From CAZKEW01 sp964580435 (GTDB taxonomy: Bacteria > Acidobacteriota > Aminicenantia > Aminicenantales > UBA8522): 64,000 nt of DNA. A program made the translations under genes and the position numbers. The notes below the pieces were generated by a model. It had not been told where the DNA came from, did no database searches, and was given only the letters and a program-made list of their open reading frames with translations. Location: the NCBI GenBank assembly GCA_964580435.1, contig CAZOKP010000001.1:1-64000 (forward strand), written 5' to 3'. Numbering within the stretch: the first letter of the stretch is position 1; each line of letters begins with the position of its first letter. Shown here one piece after another: positions 1-8,460 of the stretch.

Positions 1-60
1 CTTCGAGCCACATCTCCCGAGCCTCGTCGGGGGGCCCCCCAGCCGCGCCACCCATAGGGT
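1..60 (+). repeat. GC-rich intergenic repeat, copy A (partial)
   Basis: The stretch contains a run of six G followed by six C and ends in GCGCCACCCA. The same arrangement closes copy B (about 6978-7112) and, more loosely and in reverse, copy C (about 9835-9945). Only the 3' part is inside the window. It lies in non-coding DNA. The self-complementary G6C6 core could fold into a short hairpin. Function is unknown. Confidence 0.45.
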
Positions 61-197
61 GATGCCCTGATTATCGCTAACCGTTTGAAAATACCCCATC
101 CGTGGGTAACAACAATTTTCAATCGGTAATCTTGGGTTCGGGCCGCGTCTTGGCTTTTGGGGCGGATTATGATAAAAAATAAGAATAGGAGAAACGG

Positions 198-854
198 ATG
201 AAAAAGGTTGTCAGAAAGCAACTCAAGGGAGATGAATTTGTCTCGGCATTGACCAAAATTCTTCACTTCATCGAAAAACGGACCAAAGAGCTCATTATCG
301 TGGCAGCGGCTATTGTTTTCTTTGTCCTCCTTTATCTCGGACTTCGGTTCATCCAGGCCCAAAACGTCAAAAAAGAAAGCCTGCTCCTGAGCCAGTTGCT
401 TGAGCTCCGCTCCGAGCTGGCGACGAAGCCGGAAAATATCGCCAAGCTGGAACAGCTGGCGGGCAAAGGAAAGTATTCCCGACTTGCCTATGTTTTCACG
501 GCGACGTACTGGGTTGAAAAGGGAGACCCGGAGAAGGCCAAGGCCTCTTTGGCAAGACTCCAGGCCGAGCCCAAGGATTTTGTCTATTACCAGGCTGAGG
601 ACCTGCTAGCCCAGGTGAAGTCCCTGGAGAAGAATTATGACCAGGCGATAGAAATCTATAAGAGGATCGAGGAAGCCAAACCCAAGGTCTATCCCCTTGA
701 CGTTGTTCTTTACCATAAAGCTGAGGCTTTAGAAGGGAAAGGGGAGAAGCAGGAAGCCTTGACGGTTTATAAGAAGGTCCAGCAGGATTTTCCCCAGTCT
801 TATTACGGTTTTGATGCGGCGGAGAAAGTGAAAAAATTAGAGGCCGCTCAATAG
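198..854 (+). CDS. Membrane-anchored tetratricopeptide (YfgM-like) protein
   Basis: This 218-residue protein has a basic, cytoplasmic-looking N-terminus (residues 1-32), one transmembrane helix (about 33-53) and an alpha-helical TPR-type region (about 60-215). The repeats are visible as alternating Ala/Leu helices ending in QQDFPQSYYG. The layout of one N-terminal helix plus TPRs resembles YfgM/BamD-type periplasmic scaffolds, but no specific family is certain. The ATG follows AGGAGA with five bases of spacing, a strong ribosome site. It precedes the ferredoxin gene in the same direction with a 64-bp gap that has its own promoter-like sequence. A general role in envelope protein assembly is inference. 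Confidence 0.7.
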   Translation: MKKVVRKQLKGDEFVSALTKILHFIEKRTKELIIVAAAIVFFVLLYLGLRFIQAQNVKKESLLLSQLLELRSELATKPENIAKLEQLAGKGKYSRLAYVFTATYWVEKGDPEKAKASLARLQAEPKDFVYYQAEDLLAQVKSLEKNYDQAIEIYKRIEEAKPKVYPLDVVLYHKAEALEGKGEKQEALTVYKKVQQDFPQSYYGFDAAEKVKKLEAAQ

Positions 855-860
855 ACTTTC

Positions 861-888
861 TTGTAAATGGAGATAAAAAAGATATAAT
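861..888 (+). promoter_or_regulatory. Sigma70-like promoter for the ferredoxin gene
   Basis: TTGTAA (861-866) and a perfect TATAAT (883-888) are separated by 16 bp, about 30 bp upstream of the ferredoxin ATG. Judged by eye only. Confidence 0.45.
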
Positions 889-918
889 AATCTCTCAAAT
901 TAATCCAGGAGGAGATTC

Positions 919-1170
919 ATGGCCTATAAGATCACAGAAGAATGCATCAACTGCGGGGCCTGCGAACCCGAATGCCCGAACCAGGCGATCTCGGTGGGCG
1001 ATGAGATTTATATCATCGACCATAACAAATGCACGGAATGCGTGGGTCACTTTGACGCCTCTCAATGCGCCGCTGTTTGTCCGGTGGATTGCTGTATCCC
1101 TGACTCCGACCACAAAGAAACCCACGAAGAATTGATGGCCAAGTTCCATCGTTTAACGGGAAAAATATGA
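919..1170 (+). CDS. YfhL-type 2[4Fe-4S] ferredoxin
   Basis: This 83-residue soluble electron carrier has two cluster-binding motifs. The first is CINCGACEPECP, close to the N-terminus. The second begins CTEC and continues, after an insertion of about eight residues, to CAAVCPVDCC. The spaced second motif is characteristic of YfhL/Chromatium-type low-potential ferredoxins. AGGAGG lies six bases before the ATG, so initiation is strong. It is a likely electron partner for ferredoxin-dependent enzymes such as the pyruvate:ferredoxin oxidoreductase at 12.8-15.7 kb, though nothing in the sequence proves the pairing. Confidence 0.93.
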   Translation: MAYKITEECINCGACEPECPNQAISVGDEIYIIDHNKCTECVGHFDASQCAAVCPVDCCIPDSDHKETHEELMAKFHRLTGKI

Positions 1171-1232
1171 ATTCCTGGGCGCTCAGCCAAAAACGGGAGT
1201 GAGTCCATCACTCCTATTTTTTTGTCGGATTG

Positions 1233-2165
1233 ATGGAAGAGGTAAGACGAACACAAAAATCCTGGCTCAATATCCTTCTGTTCGTTTTGACCTGCTTTTC
1301 GGCCTTTTTTGTGGGGCTCACCTGGAGCGCCAGCTACATCTATTCCGACCAGCTGACTCGGGATTCCCAATCTCTTCCGACTCCTGACATTTTCCGCGAC
1401 CCGAGAGTCATCGGACTCAGCCTTGTTTATGCAGCTGTCCTGATAGTCATCCTTTTGGGACACGAGATGGGACACTACCTCACTTGCCGCCATTATCATA
1501 TCGAGGCGACTCTTCCGTTTTTCATCCCGGCTCCGACCCTCATCGGCACGCTGGGCGCTTTTATCAAGATCAAATCCCCGATCACGCTGAAAAAGCAGCT
1601 CTTCGATATCGGAGTCTCCGGCCCCCTGGCCGGGTTCTGCCTTTCTCTCCCGGCGCTAGTCTACGGCCTTTCGCTTTCCAAGGTCGTTCCTTCGGTTCCC
1701 CGGGAAGACACGCTCTTTTTTGGAGAGCCGCTCCTGCTCAGGTTCATCAGCAGCCTCATGTTCCGGAATGCTCCGGCAGAAAGCGATCTCTTCCTTCACC
1801 CCATCGGAATTGCCGGGTGGGTCGGGATCCTTGTCACCGCGTTCAACCTTTTTCCGCTCGGCCAGCTTGACGGGGGACACATTTCTTATGCTTTCATCGG
1901 CCAGAAGGCCAAGCCTCTGGCCCGCCTGCTCATGGTCGTCTTTTTCATCATGGGCGTGTTCTTTTGGGCCGGCTGGGTAGTCTGGGCATTGGCCATCCTG
2001 CTTTTGGGTTTGAAGCATCCCCGCGTGATCGATGAAAGCGAGCGCCTCTCGCCCGCGCGCCGGGTGCTCGGCATTGTGGTCGTGGCCATCTTTATCATCT
2101 CTTTTATCCCTGCGCCTCTCAAGGGCTACAGCTTGCTCGATTTCGCTAAACAGTGGGGGCTCTGA
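1233..2165 (+). CDS. Site-2 protease family (M50) intramembrane metalloprotease
   Basis: This polytopic membrane zinc protease is about 310 residues long. The zinc-binding HEMGH motif is near residue 77 and the second zinc ligand motif, FPLGQLDGGH, near residue 210, both inside hydrophobic segments. The stretch GTLGAFIKIKSPI between them is typical of the S2P subgroup that includes plant EGY-type proteases. No PDZ domain is seen. Members cleave membrane-anchored regulators or remnant signal peptides; the substrate here is unknown. A TTG at 1230 immediately precedes the ATG at 1233; I chose the ATG as the commoner start. No clear ribosome site is visible. It lies 62 bp after the ferredoxin. 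Confidence 0.9.
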   Translation: MEEVRRTQKSWLNILLFVLTCFSAFFVGLTWSASYIYSDQLTRDSQSLPTPDIFRDPRVIGLSLVYAAVLIVILLGHEMGHYLTCRHYHIEATLPFFIPAPTLIGTLGAFIKIKSPITLKKQLFDIGVSGPLAGFCLSLPALVYGLSLSKVVPSVPREDTLFFGEPLLLRFISSLMFRNAPAESDLFLHPIGIAGWVGILVTAFNLFPLGQLDGGHISYAFIGQKAKPLARLLMVVFFIMGVFFWAGWVVWALAILLLGLKHPRVIDESERLSPARRVLGIVVVAIFIISFIPAPLKGYSLLDFAKQWGL

Positions 2166-2364
2166 GAGATGCAAAAAGGTCGTTGTTCTAAGGTCCAGAG
2201 TTTTGCACAAAAACTGTGGAAAAGTTGTGGAAAAGTGGCTGGATTTTTGAGTTAAAATTCTGGAATTTCATGCAGATATGACGTTTTGCACAAGATTTCG
2301 TCAGGCCGGGAGCAGTTCGCTCAGAATGTCTGTATTTTATTTATTATGAATAAATTAAAAAGTT

Positions 2365-3135
2365 ATGAGCACTCCTTTTAAAAGCGTCGAAGCATCTTTC
2401 CAGGTCCTCAGGAGGCAATTCCGGGAGAAGGAGATTTCGCGGCGGGAATTCATCGACCGTCTGAAGAAGCTGCGGCTGCGCGACGAGCAGGGACGGTTCT
2501 GGATGATCGGCGCCCAGACCGGCAAGTGGTACTGCTTTGACGGCAAGGACTGGGTCCAGAGGGAACGGCCCTCTGAGGAGGTCAAGAAGGTCAAGTGCTT
2601 CGCCTGCGGCCTCGAGAATGAGGCGGAGGCCGAGTTTTGCGACCGTTGCGGGGAGGGCCTCCAGGAAAAGGAAGCGGCCTGCCCCCGCTGCGGCGCAAAG
2701 CTTGCAAGCCCGTTCCAGAAATGCCCGGCGTGCAGCCAGGAGTCAACCGCTTCGCCCTATGCTGAGGACATTTTCCTCAAAGGGAGGGAGAAGGGAAACT
2801 TTGCGATTCGCCGCCTCAACCCGCTGACTTTTCTTTATTTCAGCGGCGGCACCGGCCTTATCTTGGGCGTCATCTTCGGCGGTTTTGCCGGCGCTGCGGG
2901 ATTCTTCTCCGGGATTTCGAAGGTTTTGCCCGAGTTTGTGGCCACCCTGCAGGGGACATTGATGGGAGGGCTCATTTTCGCCGGCATAGGCGGAGTGCTT
3001 GGATTCTGCCTGGTGGGCTTTCTCGGATATCTCCAGGCTCATTTGTTCAACGTCATAGCTGCGATCGTCGGAGGGTTGGAGATGACCCTTGATAAGACAA
3101 AAGAGAGAGAAGACGACGAAGACAAGAATTCTTAG
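2365..3135 (+). CDS. Double zinc-ribbon membrane protein
   Basis: This 256-residue protein of unknown function has four parts. Residues 1-70 form a helical and WW-like domain, with GKWYCFDGKDW near residues 53-63. Two zinc ribbons follow at about 76-125 (CFACG...CDRCG, then CPRCG...CPAC). Two glycine-rich transmembrane segments lie at about 160-225, and the tail is charged and acidic. Zinc-ribbon plus membrane layouts are common in uncharacterised bacterial proteins. The gene converges on hypF and their stop codons overlap by four bases. The upstream spacer (2166-2364) carries tandem TGTGGAAAAG repeats. Confidence 0.75.
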   Translation: MSTPFKSVEASFQVLRRQFREKEISRREFIDRLKKLRLRDEQGRFWMIGAQTGKWYCFDGKDWVQRERPSEEVKKVKCFACGLENEAEAEFCDRCGEGLQEKEAACPRCGAKLASPFQKCPACSQESTASPYAEDIFLKGREKGNFAIRRLNPLTFLYFSGGTGLILGVIFGGFAGAAGFFSGISKVLPEFVATLQGTLMGGLIFAGIGGVLGFCLVGFLGYLQAHLFNVIAAIVGGLEMTLDKTKEREDDEDKNS

Positions 3136-5420
3136 TGTTTCTTTCTAAGCCTGGCCAGGGCATAGGCGACCTGGCCCAAAGAAATAGATTCATCATTGGG
3201 GGAATATCTAACCGGACGGAGAACCTGAAACCCGTCTCGTTCCAGAAGGGCCGAGGCGGAGCTCAAGAGCCTCCTGTTCAGGAACACTCCGCCCACAAGA
3301 ACAATGGTATTGATACCGAACTGATTTTTGGCCTTCTCCGCGACAGCAACGATGGCTCGGGCCAGCGTGTTATGGAATTTCGCGGCAATAACGGCGGCCG
3401 AGACCTGGTTATGGATGTCTTTCGTGATTTCTTGAATGGTCCGGGTGAAAGAGATTCGCCAGGGAGTGTCATTATCCAGGAGCGCAAAACCATACCTTGC
3501 CCGGATTTTCTCTTGAGACGCAGCTTCGAGCCTCATCGGAGCTTCGGCCTCAAACTCGACCTCGGAGGGCGCCAGCCCGGTGAGGAAAGAGACGGCATCG
3601 AAAAGGCGGCCGCAGCTTGATGATAGAGAACAGTTCAGCCCTGTTTCTATCATCCTCAGGACCACGTCGCGCTTTTTCTTATCTACTCTTTCGAGGGCCT
3701 TGATTTTGGGCAGACTGCTGCCGAACGCGTCTTTGAGATAAGCCAGGGCCATGCGCCAGGGCTGTTTAGCCGCTAGGTCGCCACCCGGAAGGGGAACCTG
3801 CCTAAAGTGGGCTATTCTCGTGAACGATGAATGATCGGCCAGGAGAAATTCGCCGCCCCAGGCCGAGCCGTCTTCACCGTATCCATAGCCGTCCCAGGAT
3901 ACCCCCAGGACTTTCGTGCCCCAAGGGACCCGGTGCTCGAGCAGGACGGCTAGGATGTGGGCGAAATGGTGCTGCACCTGGAGATGAGGCAGGCCGGATT
4001 TCTGGGCATACCGGGTCGTATGGAAATTGGGATGAAGGTCGGAGACGATGACCTGAGGCCGGACGTCGAAGAGCCGCTGGAGATGGCCGATGGTTTCTTC
4101 GAAATATTTATAGTTCTCGTATTCATCGAGGTCGCCAAGGAATTGGCTGGTGATGACATAGCCGTTCTTATAAACGGATATGGTGTCCTTGAGCTCCCCG
4201 CCCAGGGCCAGGATGTGCTGCGGAATCTCGAGCTCTCGGGGAACGCGCTGGGGATAAGGCACAAAGCCGCGGGCGCGCCTTAAAAAGAGAGGTCTTCCGG
4301 CCTCGACTTTAAGCACCGAGTCATCCGCCCTGGTCTGGATCGGCCGGTTGTGCGTCAGGATGTAATCGCAAAGCCTATCCAGGCCTTCTTTCTCGTCCTT
4401 GGCGATTGGAGCATCCTTTTTGTTGGAGCTTGTGGCGACGATGAGGTCGAGATGCTCGAGCAGGAGATGGTGAAGTGGGGTGTACGGGAGCATATAACCG
4501 ATCTCGTCGAGATGCGGAGCGATGCCCGGGATATCTCTTTTTTTCCGGAGGAGGACGATCGGCCGGCTCGCCGACAAGAGCTCGCGCCGTTCAGCCGGGT
4601 TAACGTGAGCAAATTTCTTGATGATTTCCATGTCCCTGGCCATCAAGGCCAGGGGCTTTGTGTCTCTTTGTTTGATGCGCCTGAGCCTCCTGACTACTTT
4701 TTCGTTGTGAGGGTCGCAGACAAGATGGAATCCGCCGAGCCCTTTGACGGCCAATATTTTCCCTCTTCTGATGAGCGAGACCGCCTTCGCTATCCCTCCC
4801 TCAGTTTTTTTCCCAGTCCTGGCCTCCTTAAGCGTTATGGCGGGGCCACAGGCAGGGCAGGCGATGGGCTGGGCATGGTATCTTCGGTCAAGAGGATTCT
4901 CGTATTCGCTCCGGCAATCGGCGCACATCCGAAACCCGGACATCGTCGTCTTGGCCCGATCGTAAGGGAGAGACCTGACGATGGTGTAGCGCGGGCCGCA
5001 ATCAGTGCAGTTTGTAAAGGGGTAGTGAAATCTCCGTTCCCGGCTATTCATGATCTCCCGGCGGCAGTTCGGACAGGTGGAGATATCCGGAGATATGAAA
5101 ACAAAGCTCTCGCCTTCTTTTGATTTCCTGATCCTGAAATCCGCGTAACCGTGGAAAGAGGCAGGCCTGACCTTGACCTCCTCAATCATGGCGAGAGGAG
5201 GTTTTTCTTCTCGGAGGGCTTTCAGGAAGAGCGGGAGGCTTGTTTTTTTCGCGAATTCGAGGTGGATTTGGACGCCATAGCCGACGTTTTTGACCCAGCC
5301 ATGGCAGCGGAATTTTCGGGCCAGGCGGAAGATGAACGGCCTGAACCCGACGCCCTGGACGACTCCGAAGACGGCGACCCGAACGGCGCCGGGCTTAGTC
5401 TTTGGCTTTTTCTCCGTCAC
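3132..5420 (-). CDS. hypF: Carbamoyltransferase HypF, [NiFe]-hydrogenase maturation
   Basis: HypF makes the carbamoyl group that becomes the cyanide ligands of [NiFe]-hydrogenase, transferring it to HypE. All expected domains are present in 762 residues. They are an N-terminal acylphosphatase domain (GVVQGVGFRPF near residue 20), two C4-type zinc fingers (CPNC...CTDCG, CADC...CPACG; about 115-190), a YrdC-like domain (about 200-385) and a Kae1-like carbamoyltransferase domain (from about 390, HHFAH near 490). The GTG start at 5420 lies inside the 3' end of queH, so the two genes overlap by 26 bp and are probably co-transcribed. No other hyp gene or hydrogenase subunit is in the window. Confidence 0.96.
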   Translation of the reverse strand: MTEKKPKTKPGAVRVAVFGVVQGVGFRPFIFRLARKFRCHGWVKNVGYGVQIHLEFAKKTSLPLFLKALREEKPPLAMIEEVKVRPASFHGYADFRIRKSKEGESFVFISPDISTCPNCRREIMNSRERRFHYPFTNCTDCGPRYTIVRSLPYDRAKTTMSGFRMCADCRSEYENPLDRRYHAQPIACPACGPAITLKEARTGKKTEGGIAKAVSLIRRGKILAVKGLGGFHLVCDPHNEKVVRRLRRIKQRDTKPLALMARDMEIIKKFAHVNPAERRELLSASRPIVLLRKKRDIPGIAPHLDEIGYMLPYTPLHHLLLEHLDLIVATSSNKKDAPIAKDEKEGLDRLCDYILTHNRPIQTRADDSVLKVEAGRPLFLRRARGFVPYPQRVPRELEIPQHILALGGELKDTISVYKNGYVITSQFLGDLDEYENYKYFEETIGHLQRLFDVRPQVIVSDLHPNFHTTRYAQKSGLPHLQVQHHFAHILAVLLEHRVPWGTKVLGVSWDGYGYGEDGSAWGGEFLLADHSSFTRIAHFRQVPLPGGDLAAKQPWRMALAYLKDAFGSSLPKIKALERVDKKKRDVVLRMIETGLNCSLSSSCGRLFDAVSFLTGLAPSEVEFEAEAPMRLEAASQEKIRARYGFALLDNDTPWRISFTRTIQEITKDIHNQVSAAVIAAKFHNTLARAIVAVAEKAKNQFGINTIVLVGGVFLNRRLLSSASALLERDGFQVLRPVRYSPNDESISLGQVAYALARLRKKH

Positions 5421-5973
5421 TCGACCGGCCTTTCAGGTTTTTCCGGCTGTAGATGCATCCGCAGTAATCCTGGCGGTAAACGTCCCAGGCCTTGCTGATT
5501 TCGACGCTTTTTTTGAACCCGTCCTTTTTCTTGAAATTCGCCTCCAGGAATCTCACCCCGTACCTGCGGCTGAACATCCGGCCGATGCGGTTGAGAACAT
5601 CTGCCTTTTTCCAGGGGCTCAGGCTCATGATTGTGGCGAAAAAATCAAACCCGTTGTCCGAGGCGGCGCGGGCAGTCCGCTCAAGCCTAATAGCGTAACA
5701 GACGTCGCAGCGTCTCCCTTTCTCCGGCTCGTCCCTGAATTTTTGCGCCAGCGCCATCCAGCGGGAATCGTCATATACAGCTTCGATGAGGCGGACGCCG
5801 AGAATATCTGCAACCTTTCTTGCCTCGGCCAGGCGCAGGGCATACTCTTCGGGGGGATGGATATTGGGGTTATAAAAGAACCCGGTGACCTCATAAGCCT
5901 CTTTGAGGATCCCGATGACATAGGCCGCGTCGGGCGCACAGCAGATGTGGACCAGCATCCTGGGCTTGGACAT
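5395..5973 (-). CDS. queH: Epoxyqueuosine reductase QueH (DUF208)
   Basis: QueH performs the last step of queuosine tRNA modification, reducing epoxyqueuosine, as the non-orthologous replacement of QueG. The 192 residues carry the family signatures: adjacent cysteines in HICCAPD near the N-terminus, FFYNPNIHP, CDVCY near residue 90, and the closing RQDYCGCIYS. The usual third cysteine of CCAPC is Asp here, a variation also present in some epsilonproteobacterial members as I recall. It overlaps the hypF start. The ATG at 5973 fits the family's N-terminus. Confidence 0.92.
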   Translation of the reverse strand: MSKPRMLVHICCAPDAAYVIGILKEAYEVTGFFYNPNIHPPEEYALRLAEARKVADILGVRLIEAVYDDSRWMALAQKFRDEPEKGRRCDVCYAIRLERTARAASDNGFDFFATIMSLSPWKKADVLNRIGRMFSRRYGVRFLEANFKKKDGFKKSVEISKAWDVYRQDYCGCIYSRKNLKGRSSDGEKAKD

Positions 5974-6020
5974 GCCTATATTCTAATCTGGAAAGGGAGA
6001 GCGGTAAAGCGCAAGCGTTT

Positions 6021-6881
6021 TTAAACGCCGGTGAGGGTTTCGATGCGGCGCTGGAGGGTGGCGATCCTGTGGTTGACGTCGCCAATCTGGGCATAAAGGC
6101 CGGCCAGTCCCTGGCTTTCTACCCGCTTTTCTTCGACGATCTGGCCGAGGGACATGTGAAGGTCCTCCTCCTCGGCCTCGATATCCTTTATCCTCTCCTG
6201 GACCTTCTCCTTTCTCCTGGCCCAGTAGCGGGTTTCCTTCTCGATCTCCCGGCGCTGGCTTCTTCCTTCCGCCTCTATCTCTTTGATCCTGTCCTCGAAT
6301 TCGCCGATACTCTTCTGGATTACCTCTTTTTCTCTTCTAACCTCGTCCACCTGTCTCTCTATTTCCCTGTCCTGGCCCACTTTTTTAAGCGCCTTTTCTT
6401 CGCCGTTTTTCCTCTTCATCAGGTCGTCGAAGGGCTGTTTTCGGGCTTTTTCGGCCTTGATTTTCTCCTCGTGTGCCCGGATGGAATCATCGAGCTTTTT
6501 GTGTAATCTTTCGACTTCGGCAAAGGCCCTTTTCCACTCGGCCTGGTTGGCATTCTTTTTTTCGAAGAGGGCCTCGAGCTCAGCGCGGACATGGCTGCTC
6601 CCCTCCACGGCGATATCCTCATCCCAGGCTTTAGCCCCCAGTTTTTTCAAGAGGTCGCTTCTTTTCTGATTCTCTTTTCTGGTCTTTCTTCTAAGCTGGA
6701 TGAGAAGGGACCTTCTCTTGGCCCCGGCCAAAAAATAGCTCAAACGCATCCGCAGCGCTTTGTCCCGGAGGAAGATGAAGAAGAGGAGAAGCAGGACGAG
6801 GCAGAGAAGCAGCCAGAAGATCCAGTAGGGTAGGCCTTCCCGAGGAAGAGAAGGCGACGCCTGAAAAGCAATGAGCTCCAA
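6021..6881 (-). CDS. Membrane-anchored coiled-coil protein
   Basis: This 286-residue protein has one transmembrane helix at about residues 19-40, followed almost entirely by charged heptad-rich sequence (Glu/Lys/Arg about 45-285) predicted to form long coiled coils. The start is TTG at 6881, supported by GGAGGG four to five bases upstream; no in-frame ATG offers an alternative near the N-terminus. It could be an envelope or division scaffold, but coiled coils carry little family information and I do not recognise it. The downstream queH gene is 47 bp away on the same strand. Confidence 0.7.
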   Translation of the reverse strand: MELIAFQASPSLPREGLPYWIFWLLLCLVLLLLFFIFLRDKALRMRLSYFLAGAKRRSLLIQLRRKTRKENQKRSDLLKKLGAKAWDEDIAVEGSSHVRAELEALFEKKNANQAEWKRAFAEVERLHKKLDDSIRAHEEKIKAEKARKQPFDDLMKRKNGEEKALKKVGQDREIERQVDEVRREKEVIQKSIGEFEDRIKEIEAEGRSQRREIEKETRYWARRKEKVQERIKDIEAEEEDLHMSLGQIVEEKRVESQGLAGLYAQIGDVNHRIATLQRRIETLTGV

Positions 6882-6977
6882 AATCCCTCCAGTGGCGGCT
6901 GTTCTTTGCTAGATGTATTTAGCCTGAAATGAGGGATTTGTCAACGCCTATTTTGAAAACGACTGCTTCTCTATTTC

Positions 6978-7112
6978 CGTGATGGGGGCGGGTCCTGTCG
7001 CGGTTCACCCCCCGGCGCCCTCGCGGTCAATCATGTTGCTTCCAGAGCCAAAGACCGGGGCATCAAACGCTCGGGGCGGCGGGGGGCCCCCCGAACCACG
7101 CCACCCTCCCCC
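6978..7112 (+). repeat. GC-rich intergenic repeat, copy B
   Basis: The left part reads GGGCGGGTCCTGTCGCGG, which matches the reverse complement of copy C (GTAGGTCCTGTCACGG). The right part has GCTCGGGGCGGCGG, a G6C6 palindrome and CCACGCCACCC, like copy A. It fills the space between the divergent-looking ends of the coiled-coil gene and the carboxypeptidase stop. No ORF is supported in it. Confidence 0.5.
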
Positions 7113-7137
7113 TTCTATCAGCTGTCATCAGGCTAGT

Positions 7138-8457
7138 TTACTGTTTATCACGGAAGTTGAGTTGTTTTTTCCCAGCTTTTGCTTTGGTAGTGGAAATGCG
7201 CCTTTCGGTTCGTTCTTGGGTTTGGCGGGCTGTCGATCCAAAATATTGGATGCACCAATCGATAAGGTAGAGGGCGGCCGGCAGATTCTCGTTAAAGACG
7301 GGGGCTATATCTTGCTCGGCATTAAAGAAACCGCCCCCAAGCTCGTCTATAGGCGGGAGCTCGATTGTATAGGAGGGAATACCCGATGTTCCAAAGGTCC
7401 AGTCGGTCACATCGCCGTTTGTAACATACAGGGAAGCTCCGGCCTCGCCGTACCCATACGTTCTGCCATTGGCCGGCCTCATCAATTGAGACATAGCCGC
7501 GGCGATACCGTTGAGCAATGACTCTTTATCTGTCGGAGTTGTGGTATATCCCCAGGGATATAGGATGACCTGAGAAAAACTGTGGTAGCTGATCATGGCC
7601 CGAAAATGCTTCGGCATGACGAAATCCCTTATGGCGCGAGTTTCAGGCTCGGAAAAGGGGGCGGTGCCGCGGTAGACCTCTGAGGCCGGTTCAGGGCTCG
7701 AGCCGCTATTATCATATCCCCAAGCATAGCCGTAATTCCTGTTGAGGTCGATTCCGTAGCTTCCGTCGGCGTTGAGGCGGCGGTTTTTTCGCCAATAACG
7801 GTAGTAATAGATCGAGTATTCCAGTCCGTCCGGGTTGACCAGCGGCACGATCCAGACTTCGCTCTGGTTGACGATTCTCCGGATGTTAGCGTCGGCGGCA
7901 TAATTTTCGAGCAGGTATCCCGCCAGGAGCAGGGGCACTTCGACGGAGATCCATTCCCTGGCGTGATGACAGCCCAAAAAGAGGACCTCGGGTTCATCCT
8001 CATCCAGGGAGACATTGTCGCTGACCTTAAGTGCATAGATTTTTCTGTTTTCAAGGGTCGTCCCGATGGTGAAAAGCTGCGCCAGCTGGGGATAAGAGCG
8101 CTGGAGGACTTCGAGGTCCGCCTCCAGCTCTTTATAGGAATGGTATGCTCCGTTGATGCCCGTGAGCGCGCGCAGCTTGTCTTTGTGGAGAGCGGGGAAT
8201 TTGTAGCTTTCGTCAAGATAAGGGATGCTGAGCTTATCCAGGGCGCGGAGGTCCTGGTCGTTCACGAGGATGTAAATCCTTCCTTCCCACTCGAAGAGGA
8301 GGTCGAGCTCCAGCTTCCGGAGTTTCTTTTCCAGGCTGATATTTTTCTCTACGCTGACGATGGTTCCCGGCTCTTGCCCCTGGGCCAGGGCGAACGAAAA
8401 GAGCGAGCTTAATGCCAAAAGAAGGAAGGCAACGATGACAAGTTTGATCTCTTTCAT
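7138..8457 (-). CDS. Secreted M14 zinc carboxypeptidase
   Basis: This 439-residue peptidase carries an N-terminal signal peptide (hydrophobic residues about 7-25, ending ALAQG). A propeptide-like domain (about 30-110) precedes the catalytic M14 fold. Zinc ligands are visible in HHAREW (His and Glu) and YHSFSQ (His). Substrate-binding residues appear in NPDGLEYS and DLNRNYGYAWG, and the catalytic Glu in YTIELPP. It should remove C-terminal residues from peptides outside the cytoplasm. It lies three bases after the FadL-like gene on the same strand, so the pair is probably one operon. A basic C-terminal tail follows the domain. Confidence 0.93.
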   Translation of the reverse strand: MKEIKLVIVAFLLLALSSLFSFALAQGQEPGTIVSVEKNISLEKKLRKLELDLLFEWEGRIYILVNDQDLRALDKLSIPYLDESYKFPALHKDKLRALTGINGAYHSYKELEADLEVLQRSYPQLAQLFTIGTTLENRKIYALKVSDNVSLDEDEPEVLFLGCHHAREWISVEVPLLLAGYLLENYAADANIRRIVNQSEVWIVPLVNPDGLEYSIYYYRYWRKNRRLNADGSYGIDLNRNYGYAWGYDNSGSSPEPASEVYRGTAPFSEPETRAIRDFVMPKHFRAMISYHSFSQVILYPWGYTTTPTDKESLLNGIAAAMSQLMRPANGRTYGYGEAGASLYVTNGDVTDWTFGTSGIPSYTIELPPIDELGGGFFNAEQDIAPVFNENLPAALYLIDWCIQYFGSTARQTQERTERRISTTKAKAGKKQLNFRDKQ

Positions 8458-8460
8458 ATG

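Noticed and set aside
2200..2300. Replication origin
   Set aside because: Two DnaA-like words are not enough; no dnaA, dnaN, gyrB or AT-rich unwinding region is adjacent.
4350..5123. 257-codon plus-strand frame opposite hypF
   Set aside because: Antisense shadow of a certain gene; no family resemblance or ribosome site.
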